From Apostichopus japonicus (taxonomy: Eukaryota; Echinodermata; Holothuroidea; Aspidochirotida; Stichopodidae): a DNA stretch of 64,000 nt. The notes beneath the pieces were generated by a model. The model did no database searches. It was not told where the DNA came from and worked only from the letters and a program-made list of their open reading frames with translations. This document shows positions 53,691 through 64,000 of this stretch, in pieces. The DNA is taken from the NCBI RefSeq assembly GCF_037975245.1, contig NC_092579.1, positions 27,331,666-27,395,665 of the forward strand. Direction: 5' to 3'. The stretch's first letter is position 1. Each line of letters begins with the position of its first letter. The translations under genes and the position numbers were made by a program.

Positions 53691-53980
53691 CAGGCGCGTA
53701 GCCAGGAATTTGCCAAGGGAGGGGCGAAACTGTAGATTCAGCATTGCAAACTATCTAAGCGTAGCGCCACCATGGTTGGCGCGAAGCGTACAAGAAAATT
53801 TTGGCTGTAAATGCCTCCCAGATCGCCGGAAATGGCACTTCCCATGCCTTGTTAGTTGTATCTTAGCATTTTCTCTTTTGAAAATACTAGCGATATCATA
53901 AAAACCTTAAAAATTTTTGTAAAAAATATGCTCAAGGGGGGGCGGCTGCCCCCTTCGCCCCCCCCTTGGCTATGCGCCTG
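53691..53980 (+). mobile_element. hAT-like MITE, 290 bp, complete with target duplications
   Basis: The left end CAGGCGCGTAGCCA and the reverse complement of the right end, CAGGCGCATAGCCA, form 14-bp terminal inverted repeats with one mismatch. G-rich and C-rich subterminal tracts extend the symmetry. Perfect 8-bp direct repeats TGTATGAT flank the element at 53683-53690 and 53981-53988. The 8-bp duplication and CAG...CTG ends fit the hAT superfamily. There is no transposase, so it was mobilised in trans. The intact duplication suggests a fairly recent insertion. The 71-codon frame covering the left part is incidental. Confidence 0.92.
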
Positions 53981-56359
53981 TGTATGATAAGACAGAGGCA
54001 CACCATCTTAGCTGAAGAAGAACTGTTCCTATCCCTGTTTTAAGTTTTTTGTTTGTTTTTGAAAGAGACATTTGCAAGAGATCAAAAGCAGGGACACAGG
54101 GTCCTAATCAAGTCCAGATCACAAGCAGTAGAAATTCACAAGGGTTGAACTAAAAGGAGAGAAATATCATGACAGTAATGTTTAAAACCTGAGATAAAAT
54201 TTGCCTCAGTGTGACTACTATTATATGCTTCCTAGCATTATTTGTAGCCAACAGAGATCAACAGAAAGCACAGACAGCTCCTCCCATTCCATTCTGTATT
54301 GATTCTCTCACTGTTGATCTCCTCCTGAACAACAAACCAGAAAAATTCTCAGTTTGCCTACTTAGTCAATGAATTAATTAATTCTACAATTAACTCTGCA
54401 ATTTTAACTCTACTTCAGGAAAATTTGAGTCATATGAATGGCTGAAGATGCCAAAGTGCTCAATTGGATTTTTGAAAGCAGTAGGTTGGATTTCAAATAT
54501 TAAAATTATCACCAGATAACACACATCCCCCCTCCCAACCCCCCCCCAACAGATCCGCTGGTGTTTAATATGTGTATTAATTCTTCCGTGGAAACATTAT
54601 ATGCAGTATATAAACAAGATTGTTAATATTGACCCAATAAAGCTGATGAGTGATAAGTCTTCCTAATTAATTAATCGGAATATTATTTACTAACTGTACC
54701 ATGAAACTTACATGGGAAATAGGTTAGTTCGATGCCCATTCATTGTGACAATAGTACAGGCAGAGATCCCGATCTGATATTTGTCTTTTTATTACTCTTT
54801 TTAGCTATTTCACGTACACATATGTTGACAGTCACAAATTATATGCACAGTAAATATGGACAATTCTACATTCTGTCTATTACCATTGTGTCAAAGCGTA
54901 CGTACGCCTACAGAGGTAAATAATTGCAGCTTAACAAATATGTGTACTGTACCCAGTTCCTTTGATAAATCTAGACATTTGTCTAAATTAAGACATCCAG
55001 TGTTTGTTAATCTGGGGTACACGCAGCCCCTGGGGGGAGACAAGGCAGTACCCTAGGGGGGTGCAACGCTACAAGTATTAAAAATAAATATGTGGAAAGT
55101 GTTCATCCTCAGCTTATTAAAGGAGGTGCTAAAAGGGTTTTCATTTTTGTCAATTGCTAAAGGGTTTGAGTAGTGTAAAATGTTAAGAAACACTGTTTCG
55201 AGGCAAAAGAGTCATCTGTCTACTTAATTCAAGACAACAGAATTATTTGCATATGAGTACTATATCAAAGAAAAAACACCAATGAAAATTACTGATTTCT
55301 TCAACAAACCAATTACACCAGCTGGTTATGTTTCCAGCGTAAACGTTTGCCTTTGTTCAAATATTTTTGCATATTTATTACTGTGGGAACAAAAGCTAAA
55401 AGCGTTTCGTCAAAACGAGTAATGCTTATAAATTTAATCATGTAACATCTTTTCTAAAATTTTCATTATTGCTAGATTGATAATAAAATTTTACAGTTGA
55501 GCTACTACAAGTTGCAAAAATTGCAATATATTTATAAAGGACATAATAAAAACAGCATAGTAACCAAAGTTTGCATTTTCCAATATGTTTATGTTTTCAG
55601 ACAAGTTAATTAATCAATGCATATTCATGAACAGAAATGATTATACATTATTTTTGAAAGAGCCAAGAAATTTAAAGTTGCTTAGATGCCAGTAAAATAT
55701 GACCATCCAATACTATATTCAAATCTTTCTCGGTACCCTTTAAGATATCTTCCATCTCTACCCTCTTTTCATGAATAATTTGCACTATTCAAAGGCAAAT
55801 TATTTGTTTCGTTTTAATCTGGACTTCTTTGACATCTTTTCCTCTTTGGTTTTTTTCTTTTTCTTTCAGACTATATCTCTTTAAAGCCTCCTTCAAGACT
55901 ACTTCATGAGCTTGTAAATTCCTGTCAACCCATATTTTTAAACCTCCAGACAAATTTTTAATGGTCGTTCTGGCCCATAGTGCCAAGATGCTTGTAAATC
56001 AACCTCCTCTTGGAGAAAATACCCACCAAATGAATGGGAGATAACCAGAAAAGGTAAAAGAGTGCCCAGGTTTAACAGTACTGTGTCACACATGCTACTA
56101 TAGTAATACATGGTATGTAACCGTACAGTCAGTGCAATATTCCTTCTTCATTACAGCAAGTGAGTTGACTCTCCATCCACTATAAATACTGATAATTCCA
56201 GGACTGTTGGCCACTCCATCACTTATGGTTCCTGTATATCATATATATCTGTGGTTTTGTGATCTCAGTATTTATATATCATCTGTACAGTTTCTCTTAA
56301 TTTCAGCCTGTGTGGGTAGGAAGGCTGGCAGAGTATACAATAGTACCCATTGCAATGAT

Positions 56360-56440
56360 GAGGAGGGGGGATTTAGGAAAAGGAGGGGGATTAAGGATAA
56401 GGGAGAGGGGTTAAGGGTTTAAGGGTGGGGGTGGGGGTGT
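56360..56440 (+). repeat. G-rich tract with quadruplex potential
   Basis: Repeated runs of three to six G are separated by short A/T spacers, including GGGGTTAAGGGTTTAAGGG and GGGTGGGGGTGGGGGTG. The spacing allows G-quadruplex formation on the plus strand. The TTAAGGG words resemble, but are not, the animal telomere repeat TTAGGG. Confidence 0.75.
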
Positions 56441-56699
56441 AAGAGAAGGTTTTGGATAAACATATGTCAGTAGTAAAGTCTGTGTCCTCCACCATGTCGA
56501 GAACAAACTAACAAATGCCATCAGCTATGAAATGATCCTCGCAGGGTCTTTACGACTCCATTCCCACCACATTACCCCCATTCAGGTGTTCACCCATGTA
56601 GCTAAATGTAGCTGCATAACCTAAGGCCAGGGTCTGGTTTCTGGAAAAAACTGGAATAGACCCAAAAAAAATTGCAACTTGCTATCTGTTTTTAAGTCA

Positions 56700-56795
56700 A
56701 ACACTGGAGAAAGAAGGAGACACTGGAGAAAGAAGGAGAAAAGATAGGAGAGAAAAGATAGGAGAGAAAAGATAAAAAGATAGAAAAGATGAAGA
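56700..56795 (+). repeat. Purine-rich tandem repeats (19 bp x 2, then 15 bp x 2)
   Basis: GACACTGGAGAAAGAAGGA occurs twice in tandem from about 56700, followed by two tandem units of GATAGGAGAGAAAA and further GATA-A words. The stretch is almost all purine on the plus strand. Confidence 0.8.
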
Positions 56796-56902
56796 AAGGT
56801 AGGATCCACACATTCTTTAATATAAGAAAAATGACACATTCAGTTATTTAAAACATGTTTGCTTCAAATTTGTTATAGTTATTATAAAACTTACTGGTTT
56901 AT

Positions 56903-57094
56903 ATATTTACGAGTGACCCACTTACCTGTCTCCCCACAAACACAGTGAGACACTTTGTGGGTAGAAAAATGAAGGAAGGCCATTCGGGCCAATGAGGGTG
57001 TACAGTGTTAAAAGATTACCAGGGCATTCTAGACACGGTAGAATGCGGTGCATAGGTTGTGGGGAGACAGGTAAGTGGGGAACGAAGTAAATAT
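56903..57094 (+). mobile_element. Family S copy with an inverted left arm (foldback)
   Basis: The right part, 56938-57094, is the 157-bp element almost identical to 43685-43841. Directly to its left, 56903-56939 is the reverse complement of the element's own right end: ATATTTAC, six variable bases, then 23 bp of perfect complement (CCCACTTACCTGTCTCCCCACAA). The whole therefore has terminal inverted repeats of about 37 bp. Either this is the complete foldback/MITE form and other copies are left-truncated, or an inverted fragment was joined to this copy. No clear target duplication was found. Confidence 0.75.
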
Positions 57095-59031
57095 TTTATT
57101 TCCTGCTAAAATCTTACTAATATGGACTAGAGACAAACTACACAGGTAAAGAGCAGGCATATGCGATGACAATTTTCTAAAACTAATCTCTTTTGTAAAC
57201 CTTCCCTCTTATTCCAATTTATACACATCTACCTGTAAAATCCCCTCCATACAGGCCCCATTAGATAATTAATAAACAGTTTTGATCTTGTTTTTTTCTT
57301 TTTTTTCATCTCCATCACTCAATTCCTCTTGCTTTGCCCTCTCAAACTTTAACAAATTGTGTATAACGTTATGTCAAATACAAAAACCTCTCAAAACGTC
57401 CAGTTGTGACCATTTGCGAATATTTACACTAAGATGTGTCACAGTAATTTGCCAATTTTCTTGACTGTCCCTTTGTAACCCGATCTTGAGCACGAGACAA
57501 AATAGGGCGAGGCGGGATCTCCTTCCAATTGATTCTATATCGAGTGATTCATGCCTGCTTATTACGAAGAAAGATTGCGTGAATTTAACACCCTTTCAAG
57601 ATTCTTTTAATCCTTTCCTATTACCCGTGAAATTAAAATGTAATGCCGTGCCAAACTTTTCCTCCCTCCCTTACAAAAGGATGGGGAGTGACAGATCGGA
57701 TTTCACGAGTGCACCAAACGCTTCTGCCCGGGTCACTCTGACGGCGGCGGTGTTTCATCAGGAGCTGGGAGGAGCTGTCATCACCCTCTGATCGGAATGC
57801 TTCCTGGCTGTCCGGTTGCAGGGGAAAGAAACTATATACGGCTGGTTTGGTGAGGCAATGAAGTCAATCACCACGGCAGATCCAGATGAGTCTTACCCTG
57901 GTTTTTATGGTTTCTGTTTCTGATGGATTTGGAAGTTGTACCTCTGCATGCTAATCTTAGCATGTTGTAAATATTTTGTGTGTACACTACAAAAACATGT
58001 GGTAAATGCCAGACATATAAAGAAACAACATTCCCCAACCCCCCTTGCTAAATCAATTGAAGTTGTCCATAACAACCTCATACTACATAAACTAGTATCC
58101 ATAACAAGTTTTGGGACATAGTTTTACTTATCGGATGGTGTCTATGAAAAAGGTGGAACAATTAAAAAAAATATATATTAGTAAAGAAATATATAGATAT
58201 CTGGCTTCATGTTAACATGCTGCACTAATGGATGTCAAGCTCTGTATAGTGGTTGCCAAGGTATATTAAGCTGTCATTGAGAGCCAACACAACAACCCGC
58301 CCCCCCATCCCTCCCCCTGCCAAATTTGTCAAGAAAGTATAAAATCATTACATAACTATTAATGAGAGAATTTTGTATGACAAGTGGCAAATAGGAGGCA
58401 ATGGCCTTCAAATGACAAACTGGTTGAGCATTAAATTTCATTAACTTCCTTTAGTTGAGAATTAAGTTTTGATCTATCACAGTAGTCACATTATGGACAG
58501 AACTCTACACATACTTGGTCAACATACTATTCCATGTACCTAAAAGACCTCAACAAGCACCTTAACCTTAGACTACGATTTACTCAAATATTACAAGTTT
58601 ACATGCCTTTATAACGTTCTTTCAACAAACTTAAAAACTCTTATAAAAACTTTAGAGAGAACTACTTAAGATTGAAGTACACATAATGAGTTGAGGGAGG
58701 GAGAAGGGACTGGGGGGCAGGATGGCAAGAAAGTGAATGTGAGATAATGGGGTTCCTATACTTGATGTTTTATTCAAATGTTCCAATTTACACTCCCCCA
58801 CATTTGAAGATAAACACTCTGTTCTATAAAAGGAATTTTTATTAAGATGTTTGTCAATCTTTGGCTCTGATTAATTTGACAATTAAGTAACAAGGATATC
58901 GACTTAAATAACCGACCAGATAGAAACGGAAAAAAACATAAAGGACACTAAATAGGGTGCATTCTGATTTGACTGTCCACTTTCAGATAGCTTGGTCATA
59001 TTGAGACTTGTGTTTTTACAACGTGACGAAG

Positions 59032-59062
59032 ATGGCCGTTCGACTTTACAAGACAGCCAAAG
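59032..59062 (+). CDS. Possible first coding exon of an unidentified gene
   Basis: An ATG with good initiation context (AAGATGG: A at -3, G at +4) opens the frame MAVRLYKTAK plus one base of the next codon. It runs straight into a near-consensus donor, AAAG/GTAAGTGAGG. The exon could start at 58987 after a TTTCAG acceptor, or further upstream at a promoter. I do not recognise the peptide and found no following exon in the remaining 5 kb. A coding segment of 31 bp is too short to prove. If real, this is a phase-1 5' exon of a plus-strand gene running out of the window. Chance co-occurrence of an ATG and a good donor is the main alternative. Confidence 0.25.
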
Positions 59063-59460
59063 GTAAGTGAGGAAGACAGATGATGGCGAGAGCAACCTCC
59101 TCGCGCCTCCCCCTCTTGAATTGATGGGATCAGAAGACGAAAGGCAAATAGCCAGAAATTCCACTCCTCCGTTACGGAAACATTAAGATGGTGTACGGGA
59201 TATAAATCAACCAAAGAAGCTTGTCATCTACGATACTCAGTACTTGGCTGTTATTCGTCCTTGGCTTCGAAAATTCTCATTGGTCGGAAACTTCCATCTT
59301 CGAATTAAATGTTTAAATCAAGGATGCGACTGGGAGTAAGTTTTTTTTTTGTGGTATTGAAAGCTTTATGCTTTAATTGCCAGGGAGTGAGAATGGGCTG
59401 ATAGAAACTAATTTGATATATGGCAGGTACGTCAGCTATAAAACAGACATTGCAAAACTT

Positions 59461-59540
59461 ATACATGTATGTGTGTGTGTATATGTATATATATAGATAT
59501 ATATATATATATACATATACTGTATGTATGTATGTATGCA
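59461..59540. repeat. Compound TG/TA/TATG microsatellite
   Basis: A TG run passes into TA-rich sequence and then five TATG units (GTATGTATGTATGTATG). Confidence 0.9.
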
Positions 59541-60308
59541 AATATTGATTTTAACATGCTATACAAAAATGTATACAACATCAACTTTAATACTACCTAG
59601 CAAACCAAAGGACAATAATAAGCCTCTTCTTTTTACAACATTTTTACCATTGCTTTGGAATATTTACAAACTTAACACTGGCAATTCTCTTTGTCCAAAA
59701 AACACTGCAGCAAGCTTTCATCATTAACACATGTACATATATTAGACAATTCCATCTAGAGCAAAGAATATTAGGTGAATAGCGAACTTAGTGATCAAAA
59801 GGAATGAACCTCCTGGTAAGTACATGCAACCCCCACTGTGAGGCTCACACTTCAATTGATTAAAAAGTGCAGTTCCAAAAAAATTCAAATTTTTAAAAAT
59901 TATGCCTCTTTAAAGGCTATAATCATAACCTGAGCTCTGTAATCAGTTCAATCTCGCACTCGCAAGCTTTGATTGAAACGATACAAAGCAAAGTTCACAT
60001 TTTGTATGCAGGCAAGATCTTACTTTGTAGCACATTGAAAGAAAAACTGACACTTATGTATTATTGCTGTTGACAAAAATATTCAACAATTTGATAAGAA
60101 ATTCTCAGTTTTCGGCATTTGCTTTATCAACTGTAACATTTCCCTTAAATTTGTTGCCTCTGGATATCACTGATGGCTAAAAAATGAAAAAGTCCTGGTA
60201 TACAAAATACAGACAAATCCAAAAGGGACAAAAAAAGAAGACCCATGAAGCAGACAGATGCCCAACTATTGTGAATCAACAAAGCGGAAAATTTATTCCC
60301 AATAGGCC

Positions 60309-60343
60309 AGCCACTGGTAGCACAGTTGGTTAGTGTAGCATTC
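60309..60343 (+). other. tRNA-like 5' fragment (possible SINE remnant)
   Basis: CACTGGTAGCACAGTTGGTTAGTGTAG-like sequence resembles the D-arm and box A of tRNA-derived SINEs (TAGCACAGTTGG). There is no matching box B (GGTTCGA-type) within the next 60 bases and no cloverleaf, so it is not a functional tRNA gene. Confidence 0.35.
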
Positions 60344-61228
60344 TTTGGGTATTTTCAGAGATTTTTTTTGTGCATTGCTGACAACAAAGGACTTTTCACA
60401 GTTTCAAGAAAATCTCAGACCCTGATGAGGTGGGTGAATAGAGTCCATGTCGGGGAGTTAACAGAGGGACATGTGTACACACCGATGCCTGCTAGAGCAT
60501 ATTATATGCTAGCATGTTATAGTACAGTGTTGCAGCATTGTAAATTCAAGTGAATGTACTTACAAGATATGCTTACACAAAAAATACAGAGAGGTATTAA
60601 ATATTGAGTGAGGAGAAGGGGGGGGGGGGGAAGCTTAGTAAAGTCAACTAATAACACTGCAAATTAACGTCATTAATGTTTGCTTTTTTTTTCAGTAAGG
60701 AAAAGAAAAGCAGTCTCTCCCAATTGATTTTGGAAACATGGGGAAATAAAACTGTTTTGCTTTGTATAAGGAGGGCATGAACAGAAGAATGAGGGAAACT
60801 TGTAAAACCCATTCAGTTTGTGGCACAGGTGACTACAAAATGGTAAAAAGTCCTTCCTGGTGCCCCCGTGATACTGCTCTCCTCACGAACAGGCATTGTG
60901 TCAACGGAGTGGTCAGATGTTCACGTCACAGACTGCTATGTCAACAGCAAAATCAATTTGATAATTAGTGAAGCATATTTTAGGGTTTTTAATAACCATC
61001 AGGTTACACACTAACAATAAGTGGTTTGTGTACATGTTTCTCATCTGCAGCTTCCATGGGTTGAAACGTGGAGAGTTCGTATATAAGGTTAACTTGGTTG
61101 ACTACGTTGATAGCTGCTACACTGCTGCTGCCTTTAGCATATAGTCTTCGATCACATATGGGGCCACTGATGGCTACCGATTCTTAAGATTTAAACAGAC
61201 GATAGTTCCCAACAAAACAACTCTTTTA

Positions 61229-61392
61229 GGCACTTTGGGTGGCAGAATGAGAAGAGAGGGCATTGACCAGAGAGGTCCGGATATAGAGGGCGCACAGTGT
61301 TAAAAGGTCACCAGTTCATTCTAGGCACGGTAGAACGAGAGTGATATTGAAAGGTTGTGAGGAGACAGGTAAGCGAGGAACAAAGTAAATAT
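61229..61392 (+). mobile_element. Short interspersed family S, copy
   Basis: Head GGCACTTTGGGTGGCAGAAT, core GGGCGCACAGTGTTAAAAGG, then TTCTAGGCACGGTAGAACGA and the tail GTGAGGAGACAGGTAAGCGA ending GTAAATAT. It is well preserved and closer to the 43.7 and 56.9 kb copies than to the others. Confidence 0.8.
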
Positions 61393-64000
61393 TTGAAATC
61401 AATCATAGTTTGAACCTGTTACTTTGACATAAATATATTTCAACATTACATGTAATCATCACTCCTTTCCCATAGATGCAATATCATGAACAATGCCAAA
61501 ATCATTGAATATTCAATTTATTCAAATTAATAACCGTAGTATAAAATATTTCTACTGGGTAATAATAAAAGGAAAACTTCTTGAAAACCAACAATGGTAC
61601 AGAAACTTGAGTTTATACAATGTAATATTCCATTTAATAATTAGTAGAAATGCTTTATTATGTTAATTGTATCATATGTGCCATCTTTGTTTATCTCAAG
61701 GGTCAGTTGTATACATTGATGGATGCAAACTTGAATAATCACTTTACTGTTTAGAGCATCTACAGTAACACGTCTGCCTAAAGCTCTCTTTGAAATGAGA
61801 TGGACAAATTATCTGTAACATGACTGTTTTGGTGCTTTTTCATCAACTTTCATTCCAATTAATGAAGGATATGGATGAGACTATCAATGCCCTCTTTCCT
61901 GGTCCCCAGAAGAATACATCTGAAAATTGAGCATCTGGCATGAAAGAACTTTGACAGACAATGGCTTTTCATGTATATATCCCGACAAGCCTACCCTACC
62001 TCAACTCTATGCAGCAACTCGGTATCTTCAGGCAGTATCTCGCTGTTTTATGTCCCTCGAATGAAGCAACGACCTCTCAGCTCTCAGCCAAATAAAACCG
62101 ACTTTATTTACATTCAGCATGTATTTAATGCGGCTTTGTCCCTATGCATGGGTCAGTGTACCTTTACATCTGTACACCCAATACTGTAAACATCGACAAC
62201 TCTCACAGAGTGGCTCAATTAAGGGCAAGTACGATTACTCACAAGACTAACGAATGGTATATGTCAAGAAATACACTGCCCATCCCCTTTGTAGAGTATT
62301 AAGTTTCCCATCGTAGAATCAGCCACCATCAGTACACAGGGCAGCACAACAGATATAGCTGTTAAATTATCGTTTCTATTATTACAATTTTAATATTAAT
62401 GTTTATATTAATATTAAAAGTCACTCGGAAATATTTGTATAAATTTTTCTCTTTTTCTCGATGAAAAAGGCATTATTGGACCTGGTTCAGATTACTCGTT
62501 CCAATCAATTAAAACCACAAATATCTCTGACAATATTCGTTCTCAAGGTCAGTTTATATATATATGTTTTCGAATCAAAAGATATGAAGTTGATATATGA
62601 TTCTCTGCAAAGCTTGTTAATAAATAATCCAAGGGGATCATACTTGTATCATGTGTGAGGAAAAGCCTACAGGAGGATATCGTATTAGGGGGTAAAAAAG
62701 GACACTTGCCAAGTAAATGTAGTTTGTTAGCAGTTTTTTCCTCCCTCTTGGAAAGCAAATAGTTGTGTAACTATTAATACACACACAGACAGTTATATAG
62801 GCTATATGTGATTACTGAGACACTATGCATGTTGCGAAGTTTGATTGCGTTTACTACATGGTACATTAGGAACAATCGACTCAAGAAAGTGAAAATACAG
62901 CGACGTCACTTTATTTTAGAGTATTAAAGCTGATGTGTTTGATTATCGGGGGGTATCAAATGTGGAATTTTAACATGATTTGCTTAGAATGTGGAAACTC
63001 CATTTTCCAGTCATCATATCTAGTGAACATAGCATGTATAATAACATGCTATATTTCTATTTCAAAAGTCAACAGTATCGGCCACAATTTGAGCATACTA
63101 AAACAATTTTAAAAAGTTTTCAAACCTACTGTCCTAGAGGCTCAATTTTTTTTTCTTCAGATATACTGAGGATTGCTAGAACTGTTGATGATCAAGTGTG
63201 GACTTAATTTACGTTTACGAGTAGGCACAGTAATCTGCTGGTTGAAATTTGAGCATGGGTGACCACTTTTTGACTTTCTAGCATATTCAGTGGACAATAA
63301 AACTGATGACCTTTTAACTGTAGCTAAAAACTACTGTACTACTGTAATATCCACATAACTTCAAATCATTTTTGATAATACCATAAATAACCTGACATAT
63401 GGATAGTCAGGTATAATATGTCAATCAGTTATTTCTAAGCCTTATCAAGTTTGTCAGGGTATGACCTTTACCCAGCTCCTGAGTCATGATCATCAATTGG
63501 TCTCAATTGGTATCTAATTTGCAATCACATGCTGGTATTTCATTACAGTCTCTCCAATACTCCCTGCTTTCATCAACATCTCAACTAACCGAGAGGTTAG
63601 AGCAACCATTTATATCTATATAACCCCCCTCTGAAAGGTGAAACCTCATAGCAAAACCAAAATAGATCTCCACAAAAATCTTTCATAATGTTTCTTAACA
63701 TGTACTGTACACCCACCCCTTACTTAACCTCCTCTGATGCCCATAATGCACCTGCCTGATCCATCAGGGCAATGTGTGTATATAATGAAGGGGTGGGGTG
63801 CCCATCAAGAAGAGGTTAAAGGCCAAAGTTTAAAAAAAGTCCTAAAACCACTTACAAAAAATTTCTCATCAATTTTCATCCCCAATGATATGACCTAATG
63901 ATATGTTTACCCATGCTGCCATAGTAAAGCCGGGATTGCAGTATTTTAACTAGGCTCCTGATAACCCTAAAACTTCTGACAGATAAATATGTACTTAAAT

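Larger units (their letters stand above)
57095..64000. other. Mostly non-coding right end of the window
   Basis: It contains a somewhat CpG-richer patch at about 57640-57790 (a possible promoter or exon, not supported further), the candidate first exon at 59032, a microsatellite at 59.5 kb, poly-C and poly-G runs (near 58301 and 60611), a tRNA-like fragment at 60.3 kb and one family S copy at 61.3 kb. I see nothing definite from 61393 to 64000. Confidence 0.45.

Noticed and set aside
57486-57791. 101-codon frame over a CpG-richer patch
   Set aside because: The translation is unlike known proteins and has no splice support. A promoter or CpG patch is possible but cannot be shown here.
60309-60343. 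Functional tRNA gene
   Set aside because: Only a box-A-like region is present. There is no box B and no cloverleaf.

Overview
This window is animal (metazoan) nuclear DNA. It is AT-rich, has no dense gene packing, no operons and no long open reading frames. It is full of microsatellites, minisatellites, poly-C/poly-G runs and short interspersed repeats. The only clearly coding sequence is two small exons with proper splice sites on the minus strand. The repeat content and intron style would fit a marine invertebrate deuterostome such as an echinoderm or hemichordate, but the sequence alone does not fix the species.

Gene content. Minus-strand exons at 11527-11790 and 6808-6888 encode a complete Ig domain and the first half of a second one. 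They splice in phase 1 across a 4,638-bp GT-AG intron, and the join recreates the motif QVAYMG. That motif, and the domain order, match the Ig1-Ig2 junction of the Sidekick (SDK) family of synaptic/junctional adhesion proteins. The second exon was found by eye on the raw sequence. Most of the window would then lie upstream (5') of these exons, as intron or intergenic DNA. The signal-peptide exon and the rest of Ig2 were not found. A possible plus-strand first coding exon (MAVRLYKTAK, then a strong donor) lies at 59032-59062, with low confidence.

Repeat content, region by region. 0-7 kb: short tandem repeats and poly-C tracts around the Ig2 exon. 7-24 kb: introns with a G-rich/C-rich hairpin, one copy of a family that recurs at 38.6 kb, a 21-22 bp decayed minisatellite, and three diverged tandem units of about 220 bp at 21.2-21.9 kb. 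24-61 kb: at least eight copies of one short interspersed family of about 150 bp, two of them about 98% identical and two joined head-on to inverted partner sequence. 40.3-42.1 kb: a 1.9-kb minisatellite with higher-order duplication. 52.4 kb: about 70 uninterrupted GGA/GAG triplets. 53.7 kb: a complete 290-bp hAT-like MITE with perfect 8-bp target duplications.

No rRNA, complete tRNA, CRISPR array, virus or toxin gene was recognised.
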